Shown here one piece after another: positions 1-13,000 of a stretch of 64,000 nucleotides of DNA. The stretch comes from Phoebastria nigripes (Eukaryota; Chordata; Aves; Procellariiformes; Diomedeidae). Both the position numbers and the translations under genes were made by a program. The stretch spans positions 310,001-374,000 of the forward strand of contig JAYKAV010002464.1 of the NCBI GenBank assembly GCA_035582835.1, written 5' to 3'. Each line of letters opens with the position of its first letter. Position 1 is the stretch's first letter. The notes below the pieces were generated by a model. That model was not told the origin of the DNA, did not search any database, and saw only the letters and a program-made list of their open reading frames with translations.

Positions 1-557
1 ATAATNAGATGCATAGCTAACACTGCCCTGTATATGTGTGTGGAGATACATAACACTGAAAATTCCGAGCTTCTACATGGTTCATAAAGTTAGTGTATCA
101 TCACTATTACTTTTCACATTTGAGAAAAGAAGCATCTGGCAGGACTGGAATGTTGAGATATATTATTTATAGCCCTAGTATGGTTATGTGCAGGGTTAGA
201 GTACAGAAAAGGATTGAAGAAACAGAACAAATGCTATTTATTCTATAGCACGATTGTGTGATTTGTTTAGGACTGTGTTATGCACTTGGTCNTATACAGT
301 TTGCCTAGATGAGGAAAGAATTAAATGAGAATGCTGTCTTTTTCTTTACTGCTGTCATGGCAGGCTGGCTTGTTAACAGTGGTCAAAAATCACTGTGCAA
401 GGCAGTACGGATCCACTTTGGGGAATGAAGTAAGATTAGACCCAATTTCAGACTTGTCTTGGGTGCCCAAAAGAGATGGTTGTGCTTCTTTGTGGGACAC
501 TGCGCATGTTAAGGTGGCAGAGCACCTGCCATAGCCTGTACTTTCTTGCAACCTTAG

Positions 558-702
558 CAGGAACACTGTCTGAAAAAGCATCTGCTGCTGCTTTTGCTCA
601 CTCCATCTGTTCACGAGCTTGGGCCCTAACACTACTCACAAAATGCCATAGACAAATTCGTAGGAGCCCAGATAAAGTTATGAATGAACCATATACATAC
701 AG
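558..702 (+). CDS. Possible upstream exon of the same gene
   Basis: The open stretch is preceded by TTTCTTGCAACCTTAG and ends at TACAG|GTATTG. It reads AGTLSEKASAAAFAHS and continues through KCHRQIRRSPDKVMNE to EPYTYR. It ends in phase 2, which matches the phase-2 start of the candidate exon at 5257. The peptide looks protein-like rather than low-complexity. Two other frames nearby are also open for 69 to 80 codons, so this may be chance. I do not recognise it. Confidence 0.3.
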
Positions 703-3700
703 GTATTGTGAAAAGTGACAGATGAAGATACAGTGGAAATAGTGCCCAGATTTGTGAGACTTAATGGTGCATAATATTAATTAATAATGAGTAGACTCTG
801 ATCTAGTCTGGATGTTTTGTTGATCTGCTATTGTGACTTCCTGAAATTTTGATCTGTATACTTCTGATATGTCATTTCTTTCCATATGTAATGAGCCTTG
901 GCATCTGAATGCACATAATCTTCTGAATTCGTCAGCAACGAAGAGCAAATTAGAGAGAAATCAGTTTTCCCAATTTGCTAATCTCTGAGTACAGGACAAA
1001 ATTGAAATTTAACATCCAATATTAGCAGTTGCATTATAATCATCTAATTTTCCTTTTTCACAAATCCAGGGACAGATTGTCTTGGGAGGGGAAGAAAGGA
1101 AAGGGGAATGGTAAGGAAGGAATGGCTTAGTCAATGTGTAAACCATGTTTGTTATTGTCCTTACGAAGCTAAAGAACAGAGTTGGATGGTGTCATAAGAT
1201 ACCTTGGCAGGCTTGTTCAACAGGGAGTAATTCAGTTTTGTGCCTAGACAATGGGGGAGAAAAAAAAAGAATCCTCTGTGAAGTTGCTGTACACTTAATA
1301 AGGAGACTAGTAAGAATGACAATGCAGATAAGAACTCATGCATTCTTTTGGTTTTCAAACAAAACTCACGAGCATTTCTGACGTGCTTTCCTCTCTGCAG
1401 TTTCCCAGGCCACATTGCAGTGATTGGAACGTTTATTTTAATCTTTTGACTTCCTAGGCTTTGTTAGGGTTGTAAAGTTACCTATTATTCTTTCTTCTTT
1501 CATGCTTTCTATACATCATCTTGGTTGAGGGAGATGGAAGGGTTAGCTGCCAAAATTATACCCCTGAAACTGTGTCTGAAGATCAAGAGGGTCTCTCTGC
1601 AGAGCTCTCATTCCAGTGCTGAATACATGCATTATATCTGGCTTTCTGGCTCTCAGACCTACCTGACGGGTCATTTCTCTAGCTGAGAGACACACCAATT
1701 ACTGCTGTGTCCTTTCTTTTTCTTTTTTTTTTTTTTTAATTTTCCTACCTCTGCATCCTCCTCCTCTAAAAAGAATTATTTATAATTCTGTTATAACCCT
1801 TTTTCATCTGCCTTTCATTAGCTCTGTTTCTGTAAAAACTCCTCCCATTCTTAGAGTAGTCTGTTTTCATCTTTTTTGTCTCTTGTCACCTCCTCCTGTA
1901 TCTATTTGTTCATGTGAAAGTATTCCACATCAGAGAGTATTAGCTGCCATCATTTTCTGTGACTTCACCCAGAAAAAGGAATGGCTTTCCAAGCAATGTT
2001 GATGCTATGCCACTCATTTCTTATGTAAATATTTTAGTGAGATTTTGTCTAGTACATGACTAACTGGTACAGAATACCGCATGAAGAAGTCCAGCAGCAA
2101 AGTGATAATAGTGGTAGTTTCAGCACGAGAGCTCCCTACGTTGAGGCATAAATGTACATGGGACTATTAGCCTTTGTGGCTTAGCCTAAAATTTTCTCTG
2201 GGGAANCTAAAATAGGACAATTAAGATAAACCCTCTCCAGCCTGTCACACTGTTCCAGTATTATACTGTTCTAAATTGCTGAAAAATCTTGACATTTTCT
2301 TCTTCTTCGCTGTCCTTATTCTAATAATGATTCTTAGAAGGAAGGAACAGGAGAACATTCACATCTGAGTTTTGAAACCAAGAGAAGGTTTTTATACTTG
2401 GAATTATTTAAAGTAATATGTTTTGCTTAAAGCCAGTTATTTACCAAATTGGAATATAAAATCAGTAGAAGAGTAACACTCCCCCCCCCCGCCATTGAAT
2501 TCATGTCCATTTAAGGCCTAAGCATTTCAATATAAAAACAAGAAGGTCATGATATAGCTGTCCAAACTTAGAAATTCAGAACTAAGGAAGACAATTTTTT
2601 CTGTAGTGTGCAGGGAAGCTGCACTCCATAAGCCATGTGAATATCGTGCTATAATTTCAGATGTTTGTTACCTAGGCACAACAGGGCAAGTAGAAGTGTA
2701 AATGTATTTCAACCTGTAGAACTTTTAGACTTTCAGAAGCACAAGAAATAAATGCAAGTGAGGACAGTTGCGCAGAAAGGTAAGTAGCACTATTGTAATA
2801 GTGAGCAATGAAGTTAAATTGTTTAAGTGTGTGTAGGCAGCAGCGGACTCCCTAAAAGACAGATGTTCAAAATAAAGAGGGTTTTGAAGTGATAAGTCTT
2901 AAGAATTCAGTAATGATGTTGTAATACGGCAGTTCATCCTGTAGGCTTTTAACTGAGCGACAGAGTCATAAGAGTACTTTTAGATGTAAAAAGCATCTTT
3001 TCCCAGAAGTCTGCGGCTTAGTTTATTTCAACAACTGATACATGACCTTAGGTTGATACTGAGTTCTCAGAAGACTGAGGCAATTTACCTGAGGGAGAGG
3101 GAAATACTGCAAAGAATTTGTCAACTCTGTAATTTTGCATTGACAGGATCTGTCTTTGTATTAAAACCGTGTATGGCACAAAGGTTCACCTTGATTCCTC
3201 ACAGTTTCTAGATATCCAAACATCAGTGGACATCCACAATCCCTGTTTCTATCTGAGTGAAATAATGGAGATTGTAGGTTGTCATCTTTAGTTGAGTTTA
3301 GCCACATACTGATCTCAGTGTCTTCTGAGTTTGCTTGCCACAAATTTTTAAAGACAAAACACAGATTTTAAGAGCCTGTAATTCAGTGTACTGAAAACTT
3401 CTGCTTACACAAAATGCCCAATGTATTTGGCCCTGTTGGCCATGTCTTATTTTAACTATGGATTTCACTCTAAACTTTCAGGTACTCTGTAAACGACTGG
3501 AAGTAGTAACATTCAACGCTCTTAATTGCAATCCGTGTCTTACCTTGTTTTTTCTGCCGAATTCAAAATTGTGCTTTAGAGCTCAGAGTTTTTCTCGACA
3601 GATGCCTCAAAAAAAGCTGAAACACAGAAAAGGTTAGACTGGCCAAGGACCTGTGGCCTCACATGAGCCCTCTTCATGTTGCAGTTACCTGGCATGAGGG

Positions 3701-5256
3701 TTCTCTCTTAAATGCACATATGTTCTTCTACTCTCTTCTCTTGTGTCACTTGCCTGCAACTGACTTTCATTACTTTCTCCTTCATTTCCCATGTTGACTT
3801 ATCCTGGTTTTTAGCAGCTGTCTTGCTCAGTTCCCAAGGCTGAATTCCTCCAAGGCTTTAAAAACTCTTCTTTAAATACTTGTAACCCCACGCGTTTTGT
3901 ACCATCCTAGGGTAGAAGCTCCTATCCACCTGTTAGTGACTGCAAAGTCACTAATAGAAATCAACCAGGCTGCCTTCAGCTAGCTCTCCATTTGCTCTGT
4001 CTGATCTCTTGCTGCTTCAGCCTCCTTGGCATTGGTATTCTCACTTCCCCATGTCTGATCCTTGCTTTTCATGAAGCTTTTTATTTTTCACAATGGGTGC
4101 ACTCTGAAAACAACTTCAGTGCTGAATGTCAGTGGGGGGTTTCCTGTTTGTGAATGACTTCTTAATTCCTTTTTGCCTAGTGCTCAGACAGTACCAGTCA
4201 GTCATGTCTTTCCCTCTTCCCTTTGGAAGTACGCTGATTTGCTTTGCTATCGCAGTTCATTCCAGAAGAGTTTTTCAGTACACTTAATGTCTATTTCTTA
4301 TCTTTACCCTTCAGATTTCTTAAGTTTTATTTATTCGATCCAACGTTGTGCAGAAAATCCTTTGAAATTAAAACTGTCGTCATTTTTATGTACCCATGTT
4401 AGATCAGTAAGAACAAATAGGACAGGAACAGCAGCTTCCCAACTGTGGCTTGTGAGGTGATGGTACGTAGCCAGGGGTTTANTGCAGGCTGGCAGGTTTG
4501 TGGTCCAAGAGGTTCTCTAGCCCCATGTACCCTTAGATCCACCTGAAAATCCTGGGGAGTTGCTGGCCTATGGATATCTTACACTAATGGAACACATCTT
4601 CTGGAGACCTTTTGTAAAAAGATTTGTAAACGAACATGGTAATGATGCTATATTGTTACAGTATGTTTCAGTTTCACTAGTTTTAGATTACTGCCAGCAG
4701 CATAAAATTTACATATATTCCTGCACAAGTGAAGACTGAAGAGAGATCTAGTTGTAAGCCTGCCGCACAGGTATTATGTTACTTACAAAGTTCTTAGAAA
4801 ATTGTGGGTGTCATTATATTCTTTTAAAAGATTTTCTGAGCAGCTGCTTTTGCTAATTTGTTTTGTGCTTAGCTGGCTGTCAGGCCAAAGAAGGATGAAA
4901 TACTGACAAAGGAAAGGTCTTAATGGCTTTCATTAGATAACTAGTACATAAAATTCAGAAGCAGTAGACCCCAAATGAGTGACTGTTACTATCCACAGGT
5001 GCTACTATGTGATGCTCTCCGAATGATGTGCACTTGCGGAGCCAGATATTAAAACACAAATATCCATTAGCTGTATTTTTATAATGCCATTTGAAAGTTC
5101 ATGTGCTTGAATATCACACTGTTGTCTTTTTGACCTAGGCCCATACATTATTTTTAATTGAAGTCTTGTTTTGTTTCAAAAAGAGAGAGAGAAAGTTAGT
5201 ATTGAACTTCAGGCCTTTTCTTTACCAACATGCCTGCCAGCTTTCTGTACCTCTAG

Positions 5257-5434
5257 GAAACTTGGTAGTGGCAGGAAATGTTTTTGGACACGGAACTCCA
5301 CTATCCCTGCTGTTAGACGGGCCCCAGCGTGGCTGTTACAGGGACATGGTAGCTTGGGAATTAGTATGGGCCACGGACTATTTCCAGGGAGCACTTTCAG
5401 AGCAGCCACCTGTTCTAAGTTTTACTCGCATTAA
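5257..5434 (+). CDS. Possible upstream exon of the same gene, 3' border unclear
   Basis: A good acceptor (TTTCTGTACCTCTAG) is followed by an open stretch in phase 2 that reads GSGRKCFWTRNSTIPAVRR and continues open to the stop at 5434. The stretch is locally GC-richer than its flanks, and three frames are long-open here, which weakens the frame choice. The best donor I see is CATG|GTAGCT, giving an exon end at 5348 in phase 1. That does not match the phase-0 exon at 9930, so an exon would be missing between them, or this is not coding. Confidence 0.25.
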
Positions 5435-8194
5435 TGTTGTTCTTTGACAGCTGACCTCGGCATTAGGAAGCAGTTTGGGGTATGTCTCGTATAATTGTAC
5501 AGTAGACTCTCTGTTCGGGACCCTAGTGATAAATATAGCAGTATGCCNTGTTATTACAGTGCGAACTTCTGTTCACCAGACTGCTTGAATTTCTTTCATT
5601 TCAGGGGGAAATAGAACTTGTGCTCTGCAGCTTTTCGGCTCCAAAATTACTCTGATGCTTAATTTTTAACACATGGCTTTGTGTGTCAGCTTTGAATGTA
5701 ATTTCCTGAATTTGGCATTTCAAGTCAAATACTTATTTCTACAGCTATGACTTTGGTAGTGGTTTTTTAGAAATACATTTCATGGCAGAGTATTTGCAAT
5801 GAATTTAAAGAAAGAAAATGTGTAAGGAAAGGGTACCAGGTATACCTACTGCATCCCATGATGAACTAAATAGTCTCACTGCCTGCTGTGGTGTAGTACC
5901 TCATGGCAGATACAATTTGAGGGCTAATGCCCCCATTATTTCTGTCGGTTGGCATCCTTATCAAACTGTGTTCAGCTGAACCAACCTGTGTTCCAGTGCA
6001 GTCTTTCCGTTGACTTAGTAGCACAGTGTATGAGGAAACTCTGAGCTCCTTCAAATTCAAGCTTTCCATGGCCTTCACAACTGCTGTATAGGGAAAAAAG
6101 CTGTATTAATTCCCAGCACTCTGGAGGGCGAGGCAGATGGAATACAGAAAATTAATTGGTTTTTACATTATCACTATTCTTTGGAAGTGTGGTAAGATAT
6201 TTACTCCACTCTGTGAGGGAGCAAAGGATCAGACCCATTTNCATCACCATGAAAAAAAACCAGAATAGTAATATCTACCTTCTATGGTAAATAAGTAACA
6301 GTCGGTTCTGTGAACAATTGCATGTGCTGTGAGCGGCCATTAAAATACAAAGTAAACCAGTTGTTACTGGGACTAGTAAAATAAGTATTTCCTAGTGTCC
6401 GCAGGCACACAGAATTCAATCCTTACTCTTTTGAAGTGTTTGGAAGGCAAGGTAGTACAGATTTGCTAAATCATAGTAATGTATTTTCAGGTTTTTTGTC
6501 TTGACACACAGAACTGCCGGGGAAGGTGTTTTGCAGGGGGATGAAGGCAAGTGGTGCAAGTGCTTTATTTAAGCACTTGAAACTGTTGTCTGTTCATTTC
6601 TCCAAGCATTCGCTTTTGAAAACATGTTAGTATTCTGTCCTGGAGTTCAAAGCTCAGCTCTTTCCTTTTTCCTATAATGAAATGATGTTTTGTGCATGCA
6701 CTGTAAGTTGCTTATATCCTTTAACATATCTGTGCTATAATACTTCAAACTGCTTCCATCAGAAACTGGAAAACATTTTTTTCCAGGTGCTAGTCACATT
6801 TTCTGGGCTTGTCTTTCAGTTGTCATGTGATAGGTTTAGTGCATGACTAAAGGATTTTTTGAAATTCCACATAAAATGTTTTATAACACTGTAATGTTAA
6901 TGTCTCTTATACCTGACAGCATGATGAAATCAAACGATTAAGAGTACAGTGCAATGCAGAGGGACCAGAGTAGCTGTTTACTGGTTACAGTACTACTGCT
7001 TTTAAACTTTCTCCACATCTGCAAATTGCCAAGTGAATATTTTTGATGGTGTTATTTTTCATTTTATACACATCAGAATAGCAAAATAAATTGTCTCAGT
7101 ATAAAAACGGTTGCAGGAGTTGTATAATCTATATGTTTATAGTGGGTGGGTATATGTATATAGTGTATTCTCTGTATAAAGAGAGACCGAGAGAGAATAT
7201 TAACTATGATGAAGTCATGAACCCAGGCGCCCGCTATAGGCATCTGCAAACACTGGTTACCCTGGCAACAAGTGGAAAGAGGTTGGAGAGGAAAGCTGGA
7301 GTAGGTTGTTGCATTGAATTGTTTTCAGCTTGTTTCTTCCTCAGTAAAGCAGGGAGATGTTGAAAGGTATGATGTCCCTCTTTCTATGTGTATACTATTT
7401 TATTTGTATTTAGACAGTTGTTGGGAAAGGGAAGGCTAAAAAAAAAATACTTGTAACTCAGCTTGATTGGAGATGAACTTTTCAATATAAATAATAATAT
7501 GCATTGCAAATCTGTTTTTTCTATGTGCTTAATTTTTGTGTGTTGTGTTGTAAGGTGAGAGTGCTAAATGGATCTCCAGAGTACAGTACCTGTCCCATCT
7601 TCAGCCTGGAGACAAGTGTCTGTTGCATATTACGTCTTCAGAAACTGATTTTATTTTAAACTGGGTTTGTAGAGCTAATGTTTGAAAACCTGCCAGGACA
7701 GTACAAGTGCTAGGTATTGCCAAAAGATTTGTTAACTGATATTAAATCTGAGCTTCTGAATATCTTCACAATGTGCTGTACTTACATTCTTGTGCTCTTG
7801 CACTTGTGCAGAATATTGTGGCTCATGAGTTAGTGGAGTCTTTACCTCCCTGGGGAAAGTTTTTATTAGAAAAACTAGGACATTATGTTCAGGGCTATAA
7901 CAGCATCTTCCACAAGACAAATATCAAGATATTCTCTTCAGAAATCTGTTCTAGACAAATAGTAGGAGATCCAACTGTGTGTTTCTTCTAGATTATCCTT
8001 CTCTCTTTTGCCCTTTTCATCTGTAATGAAAAAAGATATAATAATATCGGTGCACTGTATTAAAGTATAAATAGTATAAATTTTGATATATACACCTGAA
8101 ACAACCAATTCTTGTCACTTTCAAGAATTTTTAAAAATATTTTGTTCATTAACTTTCTTTTTAACTTAGAAATAATGCCACTCAAGTGACTATT

Positions 8195-8215
8195 AAAAAA
8201 AAAAAAAAAAAAAAA
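8195..8215. repeat. Poly-A tract (21 bases)
   Basis: An uninterrupted A run in intronic DNA. It could be the tail of an old retroposed element, but no recognisable element body or target-site duplication is visible, so I call it only a homopolymer. Confidence 0.85.
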
Positions 8216-9929
8216 TTAAAAATTGCACAGTCCTAAAAGAATAAAGTGTATGACCCAATCAGGGGATAGAATTCAGTCACTGTGTATTTAACACCTCTGA
8301 CAGCAAGGGATTTATAAACAGGCAGTGGTTCTTGATTTCTCATGTACTGAAAGACGCAGCCTAATAGAATATTAACAAGTGTTGTTTCCAGAAGTGCAGT
8401 GATAGAAATACACACTTAGTGTGCCAGACTCCTGCCCTTTCATTTCCATTCACTTCTACATGAAAAAGGGCTGACACATAATTTTATTAAAATTAAATCT
8501 AATTTTACTACACTATAAAACTGGATCTTCAAAACTAACAAAACCAAATATGATATGGAAGGTGGAGATGCGTATGAGTATGATGATTGCTCATAAAAGA
8601 ACATAGACTGATAGCAGTCTTGTAGCATCTTCCTAGAAACAGGCTGCTCAAAAGAGCTTTTGTCAGTGGGGCATAATTTAGTTAAAATAAAGCACAGCAA
8701 ATCAGCTTAAGCAGTGATATATCTTATAATTAAACAAAGATTATAATCAGCATAAGAGGTAGAGTTTTGTCATTAAACAATAAGGCAAATCAGAGCTCTT
8801 ACTCTTAATGGTGAACTAATAAGTCTCTAATGTAATTTAGCAGTTGAGTACATACAAAACTGTTCTCAGTTAGCAGTATAGTTGAGGCTGTCAGATTTGC
8901 AGTTTATTTGTATATAGTATTGTATCTGCTAAATTAATTACTGGTTTTGTATTCTTGGTTAATAAGTGGATAAGAAAGATTCTGTTAGTACTTACCCTAG
9001 ATACTTAAGCCTGTGAGTTTGGAGTGTTGGATTAAGTTAAAAAAGAGTTGACTACTTAGCTGTCTTGTAGGGTAGTCTTCTGAAATCATCATTTTCATCT
9101 TGCTTTTCTTTAAATGTTGATGTAATGTTTCTTTCTATCTTTTGATCAAGTGTCTTGTAGCCATTTCAGTGTGGGAGTCTTCCGGGTTTAGACTACAGCT
9201 TACTGTCAGACGCTAGCAGTGTAATGGGATATGTGTATATTGGCTTCAGGCCACGTTAGGGCTGATCTTTCTTCGTACAGTCTCTTGTACTTTGTCAGCA
9301 TGTGGGCAGGCAAATACACAAGATGATTCTCAAGCTATCCTCTGCTGCTTAAACAGGGAAACAATGAATTATGGTTTTCCTAGTCATGATTCCTGTAGTT
9401 TAAGTACTTCCTTCTGTGTTGTTTTTAAGCTGATTTGGTCTATTAATACAGTGTATGTATAGATGCAACTATTATTTTCCTACTTACAATGCTGTATTTT
9501 GAAGTATCCATAGAGAAATGTGCAAGAGAGTGCTGAGAATGAGAACTACATTCTTCTGCATTAGACCTTTCCATTTTGTGCTTGATAGTGAGTGGAACAT
9601 CACAGAACAGAAGCTGCCTGTGATTTGTGCTGTAGTGTGTGACCTTTCCTTTTCGGGAACTATTGGAGAATTCTCTACAAGCAAACTCATTTATCCTAAG
9701 GCTTATATTGGCTATCAGCTACAAGTTTAGATGATGGGTTCTTTTCTTTACCAATGAAAATTAGTGGATGAAAGAACTTACAGCCTGCTTTGGTAAGCCT
9801 TTTTTTGTACAAATTATTCAAGAACCCTAGAAAATCTAATTCATTAAAAAACTGCATCTTTCAAACTGCATTGATCTGACTTTTACCAAGCTGTTAAGCT
9901 GTAATGTTGTCTTAAGCATTTTCTGCAAG

Positions 9930-10022
9930 GGGAACTCTCGTACAGGAGAATATTACCATGGTAAATTCCAAGTTCTTATCTACATTGATGAAGATGGAGA
10001 AGTGTTTTCAACACTTGAGGAG
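9930..10022 (+). CDS. Coding exon of the unrecognised gene (31 codons)
   Basis: This 93-base exon is open in phase 0 at both ends. The acceptor follows a pyrimidine-containing stretch ending TTCTGCAAG, and the donor is GAG|GTGGGA. The translation holds alternating hydrophobic residues ([16 protein letters not shown]) typical of beta strands in a folded domain, followed by STLEE. It joins in frame to the exon at 11145, which continues with EEELEV. The surrounding intron is AT-rich and full of stops, so this stretch stands out. The domain is not one I can name. Confidence 0.62.
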
Positions 10023-13000
10023 GTGGGAGTATTTTTCCAATGAGGAAAGGTTGAAATACATACTCCTTTTTAAGACATCATACTGTCAAAATCCTAAATT
10101 AATTTAGAGCATGGACATATAAAGAATTTTAGAGCAAGTTAGACTGTGAATATACATTGCATCTGCTGGTCTGTAATAAATGCCTGTGCACACCTTAGCC
10201 TGTGTAAATATAAGGTGATTCAAATTAGACTAGACAGCCCTTTGTTTTTGAAAGATATCTTCATTTTTATCAAAGAATAGGAGCTTGTTTGTGTGTCCAT
10301 AGCCTTGAAAGGCTAGCTGCTGTTTCAGTCTGCCCTTCCCAGAAAGGGCATCAGTAGGTCTCAGTAGTTCAGTGAAAATTGCTTGTAATGTACAACATGC
10401 AGCTCAGTGTGTAAGAAAACTGGCTTAACGCTGCATTAGTTTAAAACCAGATACAGCTGGTACGTAATAAAGAGATTGTACACACACATACATGGATTCT
10501 GAGTTATAAACATNCCAAGTTCTGGAATAGCAGAAGGTGGGAATTTTAGACTAATGTATTTATAGAGGTACAGTGGACATATCGGTGAAAAGTGGGCATT
10601 TAGTATAACTTGATACTGGTTTCATAAAAAACAGATTTGGCCCTGTTACTGGATGTTCACAGTAATTAATCTTACTTACCAGTAAGCTGCACTTCAGTGT
10701 AGCATGTACCTGTGGTTGCAGATCAGAGAGGGACCCATCAATCACAGTTGACTCATCATTAAGGGTGATGGATTTTTGTCTGCATGTGTGGCAGGTGTTT
10801 CAACCCTCACATCTCCAAAGGAGAGTGGTCAGTTGCATGTGTTTTTCTCACAGATGTGCAGAGATAACAAAATGTCATACACAAGAATTTTTTCTTTTGC
10901 TTTTTAAATGACATTTACTTTTTTTTTTTTGAAGAGTTTGAACTGATGGCACCAAGTATGAAAAAGTTGGTATTGCCATCTTAGCTTGCCAATATTCAAT
11001 TTTACTCAGTCATGTTATGGTTTAGAAATAGAGCAAGGGTTAAAAAAAAGTTTCTACCAGTTGGTTAGACAGCAAAAGGATTGAGGCTTAGGAGAGNGAT
11101 CAGGTTGTCTCTTAACCTGTGAATTGTATTTCATTAATAAAGAGGAAGAAGAGCTTGAAGTGCCTTTGGAGGGGCTTGGATTTCAGCAACAGGAGTCACG
11201 GCTTTGTCAGCAGATGAAAATGGCTACTGTTGCACCATCACCAGAGCCTGTTTGCTGGCAAGTGGAATCGGTGACCAGCACAAATTCGGGACATGTTTGT
11301 ACCCAAGGTAGGAGCTTTCTGTGCTTCAAAGAATTCTGAAAATGGGTGGTTAGCTGCAGATCAGTCTGTAGGGATTGATCGATTGGATAGTTGTGATGCA
11401 TGTTCCTCAGTTTCTCTCTCTGCCTTCCACTCAAGTATTCCAGAGTTCAGAGGCATTCCTGGCAATGTCCCAGCTTCCTGGGAAAGTGCCTTGTTGTCCC
11501 TTAATGGTTATTCTTTTTGGCGCGTGACTCACATGCTAAATACCACGGCAGCAAAGCCAAATAAAAAACCTCCCAGTACCAGGCTATCATGCTATATAGT
11601 TTGTGCATCCTTTAAAGTAGAATTTTTCTTTTAATTGAAATCCTATACAGGGCAATATGACAACACTTTGGATTACACTATTGGAATATTTAGCAGAAGG
11701 AAACGATTTTTCACAAAACCTGACTCAGTCTGAATAAAAATAAAAAACAGCATTACAGAAGTTAATGCTTTCTATCCCTCCTTTGCCCCTTTCCCAAGAG
11801 AAGTAGGGGTTGGTGTTTTAATTGAAAAAATGTAAAACTTGGTATTCCAGGCGGGCATAATCTAGATATTCATGTTTGGGGTATCTCATTTTTCCTTACT
11901 TGTGAGAGGCAGATTATCCTGTGTCTGATTACTGCAACATTTCTGATACTCTACTCTGAAATGATTGGCTGCCCATGGAGATGGGTCACTGACCTGGATG
12001 AAAAGCTATGCCTCATCTGTTGTGGCAGTTCTTACACTCTTGTGTACAGCTGAGAACATACATTCAATTTTACATCCCTTAGTAGTTAGTTCTACTGCTG
12101 GTTGTTTTCAGGATAGCATCAGGAAGCTGGCATTTTATTTTGCTGTGTTTTAAGTGGCCATGTCAGTTCCAGAAATCTGCAAGAGATGGATTTGACAAGA
12201 CTGAATCTGTAAAAATGTATATGAACACCTGTCATTATTACCAGTTTGAGATAGACTCTGGTGTTTTCATTCATATAACTTTAAAAAAAATAGTTTTGAC
12301 TCCATATGAAGCAGCATTATTAGTAAGAAATCAAGAAATCCCTTTTAACACATTCTCAGTTTTCAATGTGAAAGCATTGTCTTCTACTGGTATTGTTGCA
12401 TATATATTATTTTGTAATGTGATAGTGCCTAAGGAGGGGCCGGATCCCTCTCTACTTCATGAGATGAGCCCTGTCTGAGCAAGTTTGCATTGTAAAGACT
12501 ACAAGCTGAGACACTTGGGAAGTATGTGGAAACTAGTGTGGCAGACAGTGGCATGAGCACACCAAGGAGGTTTTTATGGCAGGATTTGAAGAGAGTAATG
12601 AGGAAATTTTGACGGGAGTTATCATATATTTTTCTTAAATTGTTGAGGAGTTGCTATCTCAGTAATTAAGGAGGCAATGCTATGGTGGAGGAAATTAAGA
12701 CTCATAAGTAAAGCTAAGTAGTTTTATTTGTTGCATTACAGAATGGAGAGGCAGTTAGAGAATGCAAAGATAAGATGATTGCATCTGAAACAACAGGTGG
12801 GAAAATGGTGTTTGTAGTAGCCATCTAACTAGGTGTAGATGGGTCAGTGCTACACTGCCACTTGTCATCCTTGGTCAGACTGAGTTTCTGCTGCCCAGTA
12901 AGATTTTTTTAAATAATTACTGGTTTCCAGTTGTCATAGAATCTTGAGGCACGCACTTCTTCTGTTTCTGACCCTTAATTAAAGCAAGGCTTGAAGAAAG

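Larger units (their letters stand above)
1..9929 (+). other. Presumed introns of the unrecognised gene, AT-rich
   Basis: Apart from the two weak exon candidates at 558 and 5257 I see no supportable coding sequence. It contains a T run at 1723-1737, a C run at 2481-2490 and a 21-base A run at 8195-8215. The remaining ORFs are short, lack splice context and look random. I recognise no RNA gene or transposon end. Confidence 0.45.
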
